A stretch of DNA of 64,000 nt from contig JADJIA010000001.1 of the NCBI GenBank assembly GCA_016707285.1, positions 496,001-560,000 of the forward strand, given 5' to 3'. This document shows positions 1 to 9,510 of the stretch, in pieces. The stretch comes from Ignavibacteriales bacterium (GTDB lineage: Bacteria; Bacteroidota; Ignavibacteria; Ignavibacteriales; Ignavibacteriaceae). Within the stretch, counting starts at the first letter, position 1, and every line of letters begins with the position of its first letter. The position numbers and the translations under genes are program-made. The notes under the pieces were generated by a model. The model did not search any database. It had not been told where the DNA came from and worked only from the letters and a program-made list of their open reading frames with translations.

Positions 1-303
1 GATACCACGGTTTGAAGCAGCATCTATTTCGATAAAATCCATCGAATTGCCCGAAGAGATAGCCAGACAGTTGGCACAAACATTACATGGTTCAGAATTT
101 TCAGGGTTCAGGCAGTTGAGTGATTTTGCGATTATACGAGCAGTGGTTGTTTTCCCGACTCCCCGAGGTCCCGTCAAAAGGTAGGCATGAGCTATCCTCC
201 CCCGGGCAATTGCATTTTTTAGAGTTACTGTAACATGGTCCTGACCAAGCACAGTATCAAATAACTGGGGTCTGTATTTTCGTGCGGAAACCTGAAAACT
301 CAT
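1..303 (-). CDS. dnaX: DNA polymerase III subunit gamma/tau, N-terminal part (runs off the window)
   Basis: The first 101 codons of the clamp-loader ATPase are present; the rest lies beyond position 1. The start reads MSFQVSARKYRPQ, followed by the Walker A loop GPRGVGKTTTAR near residues 44-55. Next come the four zinc-binding cysteines of the DnaX family (C-x8-C-x2-C-x2-C around residues 64-79) and the start of the IEIDAASNRGI segment, all hallmarks of bacterial DnaX. The protein loads the beta clamp during replication. It is the last gene of a lon-msrC-dnaX run: the methionine sulfoxide reductase gene ends 4 bases upstream, so the three are probably co-transcribed. Confidence 0.95.
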   Translation of the reverse strand, partial: MSFQVSARKYRPQLFDTVLGQDHVTVTLKNAIARGRIAHAYLLTGPRGVGKTTTARIIAKSLNCLNPENSEPCNVCANCLAISSGNSMDFIEIDAASNRGI

Positions 304-307
304 AAAA

Positions 308-820
308 TCACTTTAAAGGGAATGGGATTGTTGAATTTGTAATTAAAATATCGACCAATTGTTCGAGGTAAATCTTGTCGATTTCATCAAATGTGTTAAA
401 CAGTGTGCTGTCGAGATCAAGCACTCCAATCAACACAGAATCCTTAATAACCGGTACTACAATTTCGGAATTTGATTCTGAATCACAAGCTATATGTCCG
501 GGAAATTTGTGAACATTCGGAACAATTTCAGTTATCAGGGTTTCTGCAACCTTTCCACATACTCCCTTGCCAAACTGAATTTGGGTGCAGGCAAGTTTCC
601 CTTGAAAAGGTCCAAGTACCAATTTATTGTTATCAACTAAATAAAACCCCACCCAACTTGCATCTGACAAAACCTGATTCAACACCGCAACAAAATTAGA
701 AAGCGATGACAACCAATGATCATCTTTTTGAATTAAATGCGGCATCTGCTCAAGAAGAAGTGTATATCTCTCCTCTTTGCTTTGAACCGTTAACAATTCG
801 GGATTTAATTCATTGCTCAT
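308..820 (-). CDS. msrC: Free methionine-(R)-sulfoxide reductase (GAF-domain fRMsr)
   Basis: A 170-residue single GAF-domain protein. It contains the fRMsr signatures LACTQIQFGKGVCG and HIACDSESNSEIVVPV, with the three family cysteines at residues 78, 88 and 112 (equivalent to the catalytic and resolving cysteines of E. coli YebR). The enzyme reduces free methionine-R-sulfoxide in the cytoplasm, using thioredoxin for recycling. The length matches the family. It starts 3 bases after the lon stop and ends 4 bases before dnaX, so it is likely translated from the lon transcript, which would couple oxidative-damage repair to protein quality control. A general GAF sensor is unlikely because all the redox cysteines are kept. 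Confidence 0.9.
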   Translation of the reverse strand: MSNELNPELLTVQSKEERYTLLLEQMPHLIQKDDHWLSSLSNFVAVLNQVLSDASWVGFYLVDNNKLVLGPFQGKLACTQIQFGKGVCGKVAETLITEIVPNVHKFPGHIACDSESNSEIVVPVIKDSVLIGVLDLDSTLFNTFDEIDKIYLEQLVDILITNSTIPFPLK

Positions 821-823
821 AAC

Positions 824-3292
824 TTAGTTATAACTCTCAAGTGAAGCCGGACGGGTGGTTTTTCCTGTTGCAGGAGGTGTAAGATTAGCCAGTTCACCCC
901 TCTTTTTGCTGATAAACTCACTCCAGTGTGGAAAAACTATTGGAAGAGCATCACGCACAGATTCAACAGGAATTATATTTAAGTCGTTGGTTATATTTGC
1001 CCTGATCTCAGCCACATCTGCTTTATTGTCCGCAGGAATTAAAATTGTTGTATAACCATTCCTTCTTGCAGCAAGCAGTTTTTCATTTAATCCTCCAATG
1101 GGAAGTACTTCACCCCGGAGGGTAATTTCACCCGTCATGGCAACAGCATCGTTCACAGGAATTTCGAGAAATGCCGAAAGCATTGCCATAACCATTGTGA
1201 TACCTGCCGAGGGACCATCTTTAGGGATTGCTCCTTCGGGAAGGTGAATGTGTATCTCCTTATTGAGAATAAAATCGGGAGTTAACCCAAAATATTCAGA
1301 ATTCGACCTTATAAAACTAAGACCTGCCTGAGCGGATTCTTTCATTACATCGCCGAGCTGCCCGGTAAGAGTAAGTTTCTCTTTCCCGTGCATTACTGTA
1401 ACATCAACTTTAAGTATGTCACCACCCACGCTGGTCCAGGCGAGTCCAGTTACACTTCCAATACGGGAGGTTTTGTCGTAAATATGTTTTTTATATCTCG
1501 GTGCACCGAGATATTTTTCAACAAGTTGCGGAGTAACTGTAATCTGTTTTTTTGCATCCTTTGCAGAAGCCTGCAATTTGGCTACATAATCTTTTGCAAC
1601 TTTTCGAAGTATGGCGGTAATTTCCCGTTCCATATTCCTGACTCCAGACTCACGAGTGTAGTTGGAAATCAATTCGAGAATCGCCTCATCGTTAAATTTA
1701 ATTCTCGCTTTTGTGAGTCCATGAAGTTTCACTTGTTTTGGAATTATGTGCCGTTTGGCAATCTCCAGTTTATCCACTTCAAGATAACTTGAGAGTTCTA
1801 TTATCTCCATTCTGTCCTGCAATGGCAAGGGAATGTTATAACGAACATTTGCAGTGGTTATAAAAAGCACCTGAGAAAGGTCGTAATCAACCTCAACATA
1901 ATGATCATTAAATGCAAAATTTTGCTCCGGATCAAGAACCTCAAGCATGGCAGAAGAAGGATCACCTCTAAAATCAGAACTTAATTTATCAATCTCGTCG
2001 AGCAAAATTACAGGATTTACTGTTCCTGCCCGTTTCATTGCCTGTAATATTTTCCCAGGCATCGAACCGATATAAGTTTTTCTGTGACCTCTGATTTCTG
2101 CTTCATCCCTGACACCACCAAGAGATATTCTCACAAAATTTCTGCCGAGAGCCCTTGCAATGGATCTACCGAGAGAAGTTTTCCCTACCCCGGGAGGTCC
2201 CACGAGACACAGTATTTGACCACGCATGTTTTTAACGAGATTTAGAACTGCGATATGCTCAATTATTCTCTCTTTTGGTTTTTCGAGTCCAAAATGATCT
2301 TCATCAAGGATTTTCTGCACATGATTAATGTCCAGTTTGTCTTTGGTTCGTTTAACCCAGGGCACGGCAATAAGCCAGTCGAGATAATTTCGTATTACTG
2401 TATATTCAGGCGACATCGGCGGAATTTTTGCAAGTTTGTTATACTCTTCAATAGCCTTGTCAACAACCTGCTCGGGCATACCTGCTGATTCGATACTTTC
2501 CAGGAGTTTCTCTTCCTCTGAAAGGGCATCATCTTCACCCAGCTCTTCCTGCAGAATTTTTATCTGTTCCTGAATAATAAATTTTCTTTGTGTTTTTGCG
2601 ATGTTCTCCTGAACCTTGTGGTCGATCTCCTTTTCCACTTTGAGAATCTCCACTTCACCCCTTAACATCTTAATCAATTCATAATATTGATCTTTAAGTT
2701 TGTTTTTTTTCAGGATTTTAAGTTTGCTGTCGATTGCCTGATTTACATTTGCCGCAGCAAAATAGAGCTTACGGTCGGGTTCGGTGATATTTTCAAATGA
2801 AACAAGAGTTTCAGCATTGATATTTTTATTCAGTGAGGCATAATCTTTAAATGCAGTTTCTGCCTGTCTTAACAAAGCTGTAAGCTCTGCATCATAAACC
2901 GACTGAACTTCCTTCAGTTGAATCTCAGCTTCAAAAAACTCTGTCTCACCTGTGAATCTTTTGATCCTGCCCATCACAAGTCCATCAACCACTATCTTTA
3001 GAAGTCCGTTGGGAAGTTTCATCGTTTGAACTATTTTCGCGATGGTCCCCTCACGATAAAGCTCGTCGGGACCCGGTTCATCAATGCCCGAATTTTTTTG
3101 GGCAGCGAGGAAAATAAGTCGATGATGATTTAGTGCATAATTTACTGCATTAATAGAGAGGTCTCTTCCCACCATTACGGGTGAGATCATGTAAGGGAAA
3201 ATTACGAGGTCCCTGAGGGGGAGAACCGGAATAATCTCGGGTATCTCCACGGTAATGCTTTGTTCTTCTAACTCTTTAACGGGCTTGTTCAT
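824..3292 (-). CDS. lon: ATP-dependent Lon protease
   Basis: An 822-residue protein with the full LonA layout. The N-terminal substrate-binding LAN domain (residues about 20-215) starts with IPVLPLRDLVIFPYM. A coiled-coil linker follows, then the AAA+ module with Walker A GPPGVGKT (365-372) and Walker B VILLDEID (428-435). The C-terminal protease domain has Ser695 in KDGPSAGITM and Lys738 in GGLNEKLLAA as the catalytic dyad. Lon degrades misfolded and regulatory proteins in the cytoplasm. It is the first gene of a three-gene run with msrC and dnaX. A Bacteroidota-like promoter lies just upstream, with an inverted repeat overlapping its upstream edge. Confidence 0.97.
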   Translation of the reverse strand: MNKPVKELEEQSITVEIPEIIPVLPLRDLVIFPYMISPVMVGRDLSINAVNYALNHHRLIFLAAQKNSGIDEPGPDELYREGTIAKIVQTMKLPNGLLKIVVDGLVMGRIKRFTGETEFFEAEIQLKEVQSVYDAELTALLRQAETAFKDYASLNKNINAETLVSFENITEPDRKLYFAAANVNQAIDSKLKILKKNKLKDQYYELIKMLRGEVEILKVEKEIDHKVQENIAKTQRKFIIQEQIKILQEELGEDDALSEEEKLLESIESAGMPEQVVDKAIEEYNKLAKIPPMSPEYTVIRNYLDWLIAVPWVKRTKDKLDINHVQKILDEDHFGLEKPKERIIEHIAVLNLVKNMRGQILCLVGPPGVGKTSLGRSIARALGRNFVRISLGGVRDEAEIRGHRKTYIGSMPGKILQAMKRAGTVNPVILLDEIDKLSSDFRGDPSSAMLEVLDPEQNFAFNDHYVEVDYDLSQVLFITTANVRYNIPLPLQDRMEIIELSSYLEVDKLEIAKRHIIPKQVKLHGLTKARIKFNDEAILELISNYTRESGVRNMEREITAILRKVAKDYVAKLQASAKDAKKQITVTPQLVEKYLGAPRYKKHIYDKTSRIGSVTGLAWTSVGGDILKVDVTVMHGKEKLTLTGQLGDVMKESAQAGLSFIRSNSEYFGLTPDFILNKEIHIHLPEGAIPKDGPSAGITMVMAMLSAFLEIPVNDAVAMTGEITLRGEVLPIGGLNEKLLAARRNGYTTILIPADNKADVAEIRANITNDLNIIPVESVRDALPIVFPHWSEFISKKRGELANLTPPATGKTTRPASLESYN

Positions 3293-3321
3293 ATTCTGCT
3301 AATTTGTGAAAAATCGAACCT

Positions 3322-3352
3322 CTAAAATACCAATAACATGCGGCTTATTCAA
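3322..3352 (-). promoter_or_regulatory. Probable lon promoter
   Basis: Read on the minus strand, a TTG (3352-3350) is followed after 20 bases by TATTTTAG (3329-3322), one mismatch from the Bacteroidota -7 consensus TAnnTTTG. The expected transcript start leaves a short leader of about 20-25 bases before the lon ATG at 3292. Supported by motif and position only. Confidence 0.45.
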
Positions 3353-3354
3353 GG

Positions 3355-3370
3355 CACTCTTTTAGGAGTG
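3355..3370. promoter_or_regulatory. Inverted repeat upstream of the lon promoter, possible operator
   Basis: CACTC, six bases, then GAGTG form a perfect 5-bp inverted repeat immediately upstream of the presumed -33 element of lon. The half sites equal the core of the HrcA-binding CIRCE element, but CIRCE has 9-bp arms and a 9-base spacer, so this is at most a diverged relative. A heat-shock-type control of lon is an inference. Confidence 0.3.
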
Positions 3371-3417
3371 GAAATTAATTTTTTTTTGATGATATTGGGT
3401 AACGATTTTTGACTCTA

Positions 3418-3439
3418 TTTAAGACAAATTTGTCTTAAA
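3418..3439. promoter_or_regulatory. Perfect 22-bp palindrome, probable operator
   Basis: TTTAAGACAAA is followed directly by its exact reverse complement, with no spacer. The site lies in the 274-bp space between the divergent lon and surface-protein genes, 128 bases before the start at 3567. No run of T follows, so it does not look like a terminator. A symmetric AT-rich site of this size is typical of dimeric repressors or activators; the regulator is unknown. Confidence 0.5.
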
Positions 3440-3566
3440 ATCTCATTTTGATACACACTTAAATTACCGGAGTGTGAAATTTGAAAGGGAAAATCAATTT
3501 TTCCTGCGGCACGATTATTGCAGTTATAATTGAAATATTTAACAAAAAACCAACACGAATAAAATT

Positions 3567-6500
3567 ATGCTAAAAATGACAAAACTTTTTCTTCTGGCAG
3601 TAATGCTTGTGTCTTTTGTCCCTTCCCTCTTTGCAGGGAATAAAATTGGTGACTACGACATAACGCTAAGCGGTTTGAATTGGGATTATGCCAATAACCG
3701 AACTACTTTTACTTATATAGTAAGAGGAGATGGTAATGGTAAAGACCTTTCACACTGGTCGGTTGCTCTCTGTAACAATCACACAGGAGCTTCTGCAACA
3801 CCCACGCCGAATGAGGTTGTCCTCGACCCGACACTTCAAATCTACGGAATGAAGTGGGATGTGTCTGTTAAAATTTATCAAACCAAAACTTTTACTCTTA
3901 CTCTCCCGGGAATCTGGGATACCACTCAGGTGGTTGCAGGTGTAAAAGCCGGGCAAAATCTTCACTACGGTACCGTTACTGGACCGGCGTGCACCACAAT
4001 TAATCCAAAATCATCAATCGGTGATAGAATTTGGTTTGATACCGATGGTGATGGTGTTCAGGATGCAGGAGAAAATGGTGTTGCGGGTGTAACAGTTAAA
4101 TTATACAGTTGCGATAATACACTTGTGGCTACAACTGTAAGCAATGCATCTGGAAACTACCTCTTCTCAAATCTGACACCCGGTGATTATTACATTAAAG
4201 TTGAACCATCCTCTGAATATGTGGTTACCGAGATTAATGAAGGTTCAGATGACACCAAAGATTCAGATGTTTCTCCTTCAACCGGAAAATCAGGCTGCAC
4301 CACACTTTCACCAAATGAAAACGATATGAAATGGGACGCAGGATTGATCTTTGCACCCGTTCCTGAAGGCAAAATTGGTGATAAAGTATGGAACGACCTT
4401 AACTTCAATGGTATTCAAAATGATGGTGAACCCGGCATTGCAAATGTTACAGTAAAACTTTATGACTGCAATAACAACCTGCTGGAAACAACAACCACCG
4501 ACGCAACCGGAAAATATGAATTTGACGGTCTCGCTGCCGGAAGTTATTATGTAGAATTTACACTTCCTTCGGGTTTTGTCTTTACGACAAAAAACGCCGG
4601 ATCAGATGACGAAAAAGATTCTGACGCCGATGTTACAACCGGTAAAACAGTTTGTTACAATCTTGGTAATAACGATGAGATCGAAACAATCGATGCCGGT
4701 ATGTACGATCCGCTTACAATGAAAGCTTCAATCGGAAACTATTTCTGGAATGATGCCAATGCAAACGGACTCCAGGACAATACCGAATCAGGAATTGCAG
4801 GAGCCACTGTAAGACTGCTCGATTGCAGCTCCAATGTTTTGGCAACAACCACAACCAATTCAAATGGCGGTTACAGTTTTACCAACCTCACACCCGGTGA
4901 CTATGTTGTTGAATTTGTAACACCCAGCGGATTTGTTTTTACCTCCTACAACTCGGGACTTGACGATACAAAAGATTCTGATGTTGATCCCGGAACAGGA
5001 AGAACAATTTGTGTTAATCTCTCCCCCGGAGAAAATGACAATACATGGGATGCAGGTGCTTATGTTCCTGTAACTTGTGCAAACGACTGGACAGGTTCAC
5101 TTGGACCCGATTCTGCAATCTGCCTTTTTACACCACAGTGGATTACCATTTCCGGATCAGTTGATTTGATGCCTCCGGCTACCAGAGCTCAACTTCAGTT
5201 GACTTGGAGAGTTGTGAAACCATCAAGTATCAATAACTGCCCTCCGGGATTCGACCCCTGTGACCAGGAACATTATACCACCAAATGGATTTATGGCGAC
5301 ACTACCTTTACCATGCAGGCATGGTGGCCGGGTGTCTCCCCAACCGATACTCTCGTTGAAATCCACTATGGAATGAATGTTCTCGATTGTGACGGAAATC
5401 CAATTAAAAACGGAATCGGTAGAGACCTCTATTGGAATCCGTCGGTTTGTCCTCCACCAAATTCACCTGAGGCAGATCTTAGCCTTTCGAAAACGGTTTC
5501 GAATCCAACACCTCAGAATGGCGAAACAATCCAATATACAATTGTATTAAATAATGCCGGACCGGGAACAGCAACAGGTGTTCAGGTTAGCGATGTTCTT
5601 CCTTCAGGAGTTGTTTTTGTAAGCGCAAGCCCATCAGTTGGTAGCTTCGACATCAACACAAACCTTTGGACGGTTGCATCTCTTGCACCAAACACCAGCG
5701 CAACTGTTGTAATTTCTGCAAGAGTTGACATTGCACTCATGAACTCGGTTTCATTTGATCTTGGTGTTGCTAAAGATTATAACCTTTTTGTCCTGAACGA
5801 TTACACAGCTCCTTCTTCAGATACTGAAGGTAAGGTTGCTGTAGGTAACGATTGCCGCATAAGCAGCTACAGCGTTGGCGACAAGCTCCCCAACTCCGGT
5901 GGTACCGAGGATGTTCTTGTAGTGGGTCACAACCTCTACTTCACTTCCGGAAGAGTATATCATGGAAATGTGGTTTATGGAAATTATGCTGAAGTTACTC
6001 CTTATGTCGCTTCCATTATGGAAGGAACATTAAGAAAAGATACAGTAATCGACTTCCAGGCAGCAGCTGCTCACCTTCTCTCCCTCAGCAGTCAATTTGC
6101 TGCTTATGGAGTTAATGGTTCTGCAGGTCTCCAGTTTGGAAAACTTGCTCTCCACGGTTCAGACCCGTCACTTAATGTCTTTAAGATTTGGGGTGATACT
6201 CTTGGAATGGCAAACGATTTCGAAATTAATGTACCAAATGGTTCATCTGTACTTGTTAACATCTTTGGATCGTATGCTGAATGGAAAGGTGGCTTAAATG
6301 TTTATGGCACACCTTACTCCAATGTACTTTACAATTTTGTTGAAGCCGATTCAATTAAAATTTCAAACATTGATGTAAGAGGATCAATTCTTGCTCCAAG
6401 AACCAATGTTAACTTTGTAAGTGGTGTTCAGAATGGTCAGATGGTTGCAAAGAATGCAAAAGGAATTGGACAATATAACCTGATTCTCTTCAGAGGGAAC

Positions 6501-7835
6501 ATACCTGTTGATACAACAGTGGTTAATGTGGCTGAAGTGGTTGCTGCCGTGCAACACGATCCCGATTCAAGTCCTAACAATCATTTAGCTACAGAAGATG
6601 ATATCGCTTCTGCTTCGATAATTATCGACAGAGAAATAAACTCAACTTCAGGTACCAATTATAACTGGCAGCAGATTTCAACTGTTGGTTTTAATCAGAT
6701 AATTCTGACTATTACCACTGACCAGAATGGTAACCTCCTTGCAGGTACTTACGGTGGCGGTATCTTCCGCTCAACCAATGGTGGTGTTGAATGGACTCAG
6801 ATCAACTCCAACATGTTATCAGTTTATGTATGGAGCCTTATTTCAGTACCGGGTGGCAAAATCTACGCAGGAACTGAAAGTGGCATTTATGCAACTACTG
6901 ACAATGGAAACACATGGTTTGTTGCCGGTCTCAGTAACAACGATGTAAGAGCCCTCCTGACCGATAACAACGGTAGAATTTTCGCCGGTGTTTGGGGCAG
7001 AGGTGTCTTCTACACCGATGACTTCGGAGCAAGCTGGACAGAGTTCAACACAGGTCTAACCGATCTCGCAGTTCATGCTCTCGCCAAAAACACAAATGGT
7101 GATATCTATGCCGGAACAATGGGCGGTGGAGTTCATAAACTTTCCATCGGAAGTGGATCATGGATGCACCTCAATTCAAACCCTGTAAGCAGATTTATCT
7201 GGTCACTTACTGTTAATGGTAACGGCGATGTATATGCCGGTACTTATGGTGACGGTGTCATCAGAAGTCTCGACGGTGGCGCATCATGGGAGAGAATCTC
7301 AACCGGTCTTACAGCAGCTCACATCTATGCAATTGGTCACGATGCAAACAACAACATCTTCGCCAGCGCATGGGGTAGCGGTGTCTTTATGCTCCCTGCA
7401 GTTGTAACTGACAGGCTCAGCGGAAACTGGGTTGACTTCGGTCTTTCAGGCAAAAATATCTCTTCGATTGCTGTTAATTCGGCAACAAATCAGGTAATTG
7501 CCGGCACCGAAAGTGGTGATCTCTTCAAAACTGATATCGTTAATGGTATAACTGATAACTCTACATTACCAACAGAATTTAAGCTGTTCCAGAATTATCC
7601 AAATCCTTTTAACCCGGCAACTGTTATCGAGTTTACACTCCCCGCAGTTCAGGAAGTTAAACTGGTGGTTTATAATATTCTTGGTCAGCAAATTAAAGTT
7701 CTGAATGACGGACAGTTGAATGCCGGTTATCATAAATACACATTTGACGGCAAGGGACTTGCCAGCGGAGTCTATTTTTATAGATTGGTTGCGGGCCAGT
7801 TCACTGAAGTTAAAAAAATGATCCTTCAGAAATAG
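3567..7835 (+). CDS. Large modular secreted surface protein: SdrD-B repeats, DUF11, choice-of-anchor A, propeller repeats, type IX sorting tail
   Basis: A 1422-residue exported protein. A signal peptide (residues 1-23, ending LFAG) precedes an N-terminal beta domain (about 25-145). Three SdrD B-like repeats follow, starting near 150, 269 and 388 with S/KIGDxxW/F and rich in DGDG-type acidic loops that suggest calcium binding. A linker domain (500-630) leads to a DUF11 domain (about 632-725, EADLSLSKTV...), a choice-of-anchor A domain (about 727-985, NLFVLNDYTAPS) and 6-7 sensor-propeller repeats (about 1036-1330, recurring YAGTYGGGI / GVFYTDDFGASW patterns). The final ~80 residues, from FQNYPNPFNP, form a type A sorting domain, implying passage through the type IX system and attachment to or release from the surface. 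It appears monocistronic, with a strong terminator after it. A role as adhesin or matrix protein is inference. Confidence 0.85.
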   Translation: MLKMTKLFLLAVMLVSFVPSLFAGNKIGDYDITLSGLNWDYANNRTTFTYIVRGDGNGKDLSHWSVALCNNHTGASATPTPNEVVLDPTLQIYGMKWDVSVKIYQTKTFTLTLPGIWDTTQVVAGVKAGQNLHYGTVTGPACTTINPKSSIGDRIWFDTDGDGVQDAGENGVAGVTVKLYSCDNTLVATTVSNASGNYLFSNLTPGDYYIKVEPSSEYVVTEINEGSDDTKDSDVSPSTGKSGCTTLSPNENDMKWDAGLIFAPVPEGKIGDKVWNDLNFNGIQNDGEPGIANVTVKLYDCNNNLLETTTTDATGKYEFDGLAAGSYYVEFTLPSGFVFTTKNAGSDDEKDSDADVTTGKTVCYNLGNNDEIETIDAGMYDPLTMKASIGNYFWNDANANGLQDNTESGIAGATVRLLDCSSNVLATTTTNSNGGYSFTNLTPGDYVVEFVTPSGFVFTSYNSGLDDTKDSDVDPGTGRTICVNLSPGENDNTWDAGAYVPVTCANDWTGSLGPDSAICLFTPQWITISGSVDLMPPATRAQLQLTWRVVKPSSINNCPPGFDPCDQEHYTTKWIYGDTTFTMQAWWPGVSPTDTLVEIHYGMNVLDCDGNPIKNGIGRDLYWNPSVCPPPNSPEADLSLSKTVSNPTPQNGETIQYTIVLNNAGPGTATGVQVSDVLPSGVVFVSASPSVGSFDINTNLWTVASLAPNTSATVVISARVDIALMNSVSFDLGVAKDYNLFVLNDYTAPSSDTEGKVAVGNDCRISSYSVGDKLPNSGGTEDVLVVGHNLYFTSGRVYHGNVVYGNYAEVTPYVASIMEGTLRKDTVIDFQAAAAHLLSLSSQFAAYGVNGSAGLQFGKLALHGSDPSLNVFKIWGDTLGMANDFEINVPNGSSVLVNIFGSYAEWKGGLNVYGTPYSNVLYNFVEADSIKISNIDVRGSILAPRTNVNFVSGVQNGQMVAKNAKGIGQYNLILFRGNIPVDTTVVNVAEVVAAVQHDPDSSPNNHLATEDDIASASIIIDREINSTSGTNYNWQQISTVGFNQIILTITTDQNGNLLAGTYGGGIFRSTNGGVEWTQINSNMLSVYVWSLISVPGGKIYAGTESGIYATTDNGNTWFVAGLSNNDVRALLTDNNGRIFAGVWGRGVFYTDDFGASWTEFNTGLTDLAVHALAKNTNGDIYAGTMGGGVHKLSIGSGSWMHLNSNPVSRFIWSLTVNGNGDVYAGTYGDGVIRSLDGGASWERISTGLTAAHIYAIGHDANNNIFASAWGSGVFMLPAVVTDRLSGNWVDFGLSGKNISSIAVNSATNQVIAGTESGDLFKTDIVNGITDNSTLPTEFKLFQNYPNPFNPATVIEFTLPAVQEVKLVVYNILGQQIKVLNDGQLNAGYHKYTFDGKGLASGVYFYRLVAGQFTEVKKMILQK

Positions 7836-7919
7836 TAAAGCGCTAAATAACATTTATGGAGATATAGCCAACCACAGGTAACGGATCCATATTGTATAGT
7901 ACTAAATAAATCCTTGATT

Positions 7920-7953
7920 AAAGGCTGCCTTTCAAAAGGCAGCCTTTTTTTTT
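7920..7953 (+). terminator. Rho-independent terminator of the large surface-protein gene
   Basis: AAAGGCTGCC and GGCAGCCTTT form a 10-bp perfect stem around an 8-base loop, followed by a run of T. Near-copies of this GGCTGC stem end other genes at 23929-23957 and 32820-32857. Confidence 0.9.
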
Positions 7954-8025
7954 GATTTGTATCACCTTTTATCCTCTTTTTAGACCATTTCACACATTTT
8001 TTTATAATTTTATGATGTTATGACA

Positions 8026-8054
8026 TTGAATTATCATTTTCTAACATATATTTG
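8026..8054 (+). promoter_or_regulatory. Bacteroidota-type promoter of the outer-membrane protein gene
   Basis: TTG at 8026-8028, an 18-base spacer, and an exact TAnnTTTG box (TATATTTG, 8047-8054). The transcript would carry a leader of about 120 bases before the ATG at 8184, which has a strong AAGGAG ribosome-binding site at 8171-8176. Confidence 0.6.
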
Positions 8055-8183
8055 CATACTAATTATCAAAAAATCTTGGATTGAAGTACTTTCAATTTAT
8101 TTTAATCAAGATAGTTAGAGAGAGCTGTAAAGCTCACCGGATGTTTTAATCCAATCAACAATACACAATAAGGAGCCAATTTT

Positions 8184-9428
8184 ATGAAACAAGTATTTGC
8201 ATTTGTTCTTCTCGTTGCAATGTTTGCAGCTTCAGTAAATGCCCAGTCCGGGATCGTGCCTAAAGAAAGAAATGGTGGTTATGCCAGAGTACAGTCAATG
8301 GGCGGCGAAGGTGGTACCAATCCATTCCTGGTAGATGCTTTCAATATGACTACAAATCCGGCTTTTGCCAAATATTACAGCAACTTCCTTTGGGGAGATA
8401 TCGGTGCTTCAACCGCTGCTGTTAATGACGGTGATGGCCAGTTTGCAGGTTTTAACTACTCACTGACAAATAAATTTACTCTTGGAGCAATCCTCGCAAG
8501 AAACGACTATAAAGGCGCCGGCATTTCAAGTGTTGGTTTAACCAACGGATTCGTCGGAATCCTCAATGGAATCGGTAGCACAACAAGAAACGCTGTAAAC
8601 CTCGACAATAACTTCCAGGTTATCGGTGCTTATGCCCTGTCTGATGCAACCGTTCTCGGTTTTGGTGTTGCTTTTGCTTCCACCCAAAACGATCGTACTC
8701 CTGCTTCAGGAACTGCTGACAAATCATCAGCTACACAGTTTGGTATCAATGTTGGTTTAATCCAGCATTTCAGCAAAGATAACGCTCTCGATCTCGCTCT
8801 TTCTTTCATCTCAGGAAGTGCTAAAAACGAAGCTGCTACTACCAACAAAGTTTCAGGTTCAGTAATCGATGTTAGCGCAAGATATTTCCACTTTCTTGGA
8901 AAAGGTTTCTCTTTTGTTCCAACAGCCAACTTCCAGACCATCAGTGGTACTGTGGATGTAGCCGGAGCAAGCACAGACCTCGATTCATATATGTCACTTG
9001 GCGTTGGTGCCGGTCTTAACTACACAACAGGCGACCTTTTCCTCGCCGGCGGTGTTAGCTTCATGACTGAATCATGGACTGCAAAAGCAACCACAACAAC
9101 CCCTGAACTTACAAGAAACCACTTCTGGTTCCCTGTTTGGAATCTTGGTGCTGAATTCAAACTTACTGATTGGATGAAAGCAAGACTTGGTTACAAAGTT
9201 GCTACCAACAAAGACAAACAAGAAACTGCCGCTACCACAACAACCAAAAATGAAGTTGTTATGACCGCTTTCGACAGAACAGGTGTTACTCTTGGTCTCG
9301 GATTTAACTTCGGTAAATTCAGCCTCGACGCAACTGTTAACGACGAAGTTTTGAGACAAGGTTTCAAAAACCTCTCAACAGGTGGTGTTAATACTTTTGG
9401 ACACATCTCAGCAAGCTACGCTTTCTAA
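8184..9428 (+). CDS. Outer-membrane beta-barrel protein, unassigned family
   Basis: A 414-residue protein. The signal peptide (1-20) ends at VNAQ. The mature part has alternating-hydrophobic strands and short glycine/aspartate turns and ends in an aromatic residue (HISASYAF), the usual C-terminal signature of outer-membrane barrels. Near residues 50-60 it has a TNPAFAKY segment of the kind found in PorV/PorQ- and FadL-like barrels (asparagine-proline-alanine near the N terminus). A clear AAGGAG site precedes the ATG. It has its own promoter and terminator, and the codon choice suggests high expression, so it may be a major porin-like protein. A specific substrate or a role in type IX secretion cannot be read from the sequence. 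Confidence 0.75.
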   Translation: MKQVFAFVLLVAMFAASVNAQSGIVPKERNGGYARVQSMGGEGGTNPFLVDAFNMTTNPAFAKYYSNFLWGDIGASTAAVNDGDGQFAGFNYSLTNKFTLGAILARNDYKGAGISSVGLTNGFVGILNGIGSTTRNAVNLDNNFQVIGAYALSDATVLGFGVAFASTQNDRTPASGTADKSSATQFGINVGLIQHFSKDNALDLALSFISGSAKNEAATTNKVSGSVIDVSARYFHFLGKGFSFVPTANFQTISGTVDVAGASTDLDSYMSLGVGAGLNYTTGDLFLAGGVSFMTESWTAKATTTTPELTRNHFWFPVWNLGAEFKLTDWMKARLGYKVATNKDKQETAATTTTKNEVVMTAFDRTGVTLGLGFNFGKFSLDATVNDEVLRQGFKNLSTGGVNTFGHISASYAF

Positions 9429-9447
9429 GATTTTCCACTCTATTTTC

Positions 9448-9480
9448 AAAAAGCTGTCCGATTCGGGCAGCTTTTTTTTT
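9448..9480 (+). terminator. Rho-independent terminator after the barrel-protein gene
   Basis: AAAAGCTGTCC and GGGCAGCTTTT pair (one G-U) around a short loop, followed by nine T. Confidence 0.9.
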
Positions 9481-9481
9481 A

Positions 9482-9489
9482 TATATTTG
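9482..9489 (+). promoter_or_regulatory. Probable -7 element for the truA operon
   Basis: TATATTTG exactly matches TAnnTTTG and sits 22 bases before the truA ATG, directly after the preceding terminator. No TTG lies at the expected -33 distance, so it is a partial match. Confidence 0.4.
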
Positions 9490-9510
9490 TTCTGACTATT
9501 TTTTCAGGTT

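Noticed and set aside
3355..3370. True CIRCE element
   Set aside because: Only 5-bp arms and a 6-base spacer instead of 9 and 9.
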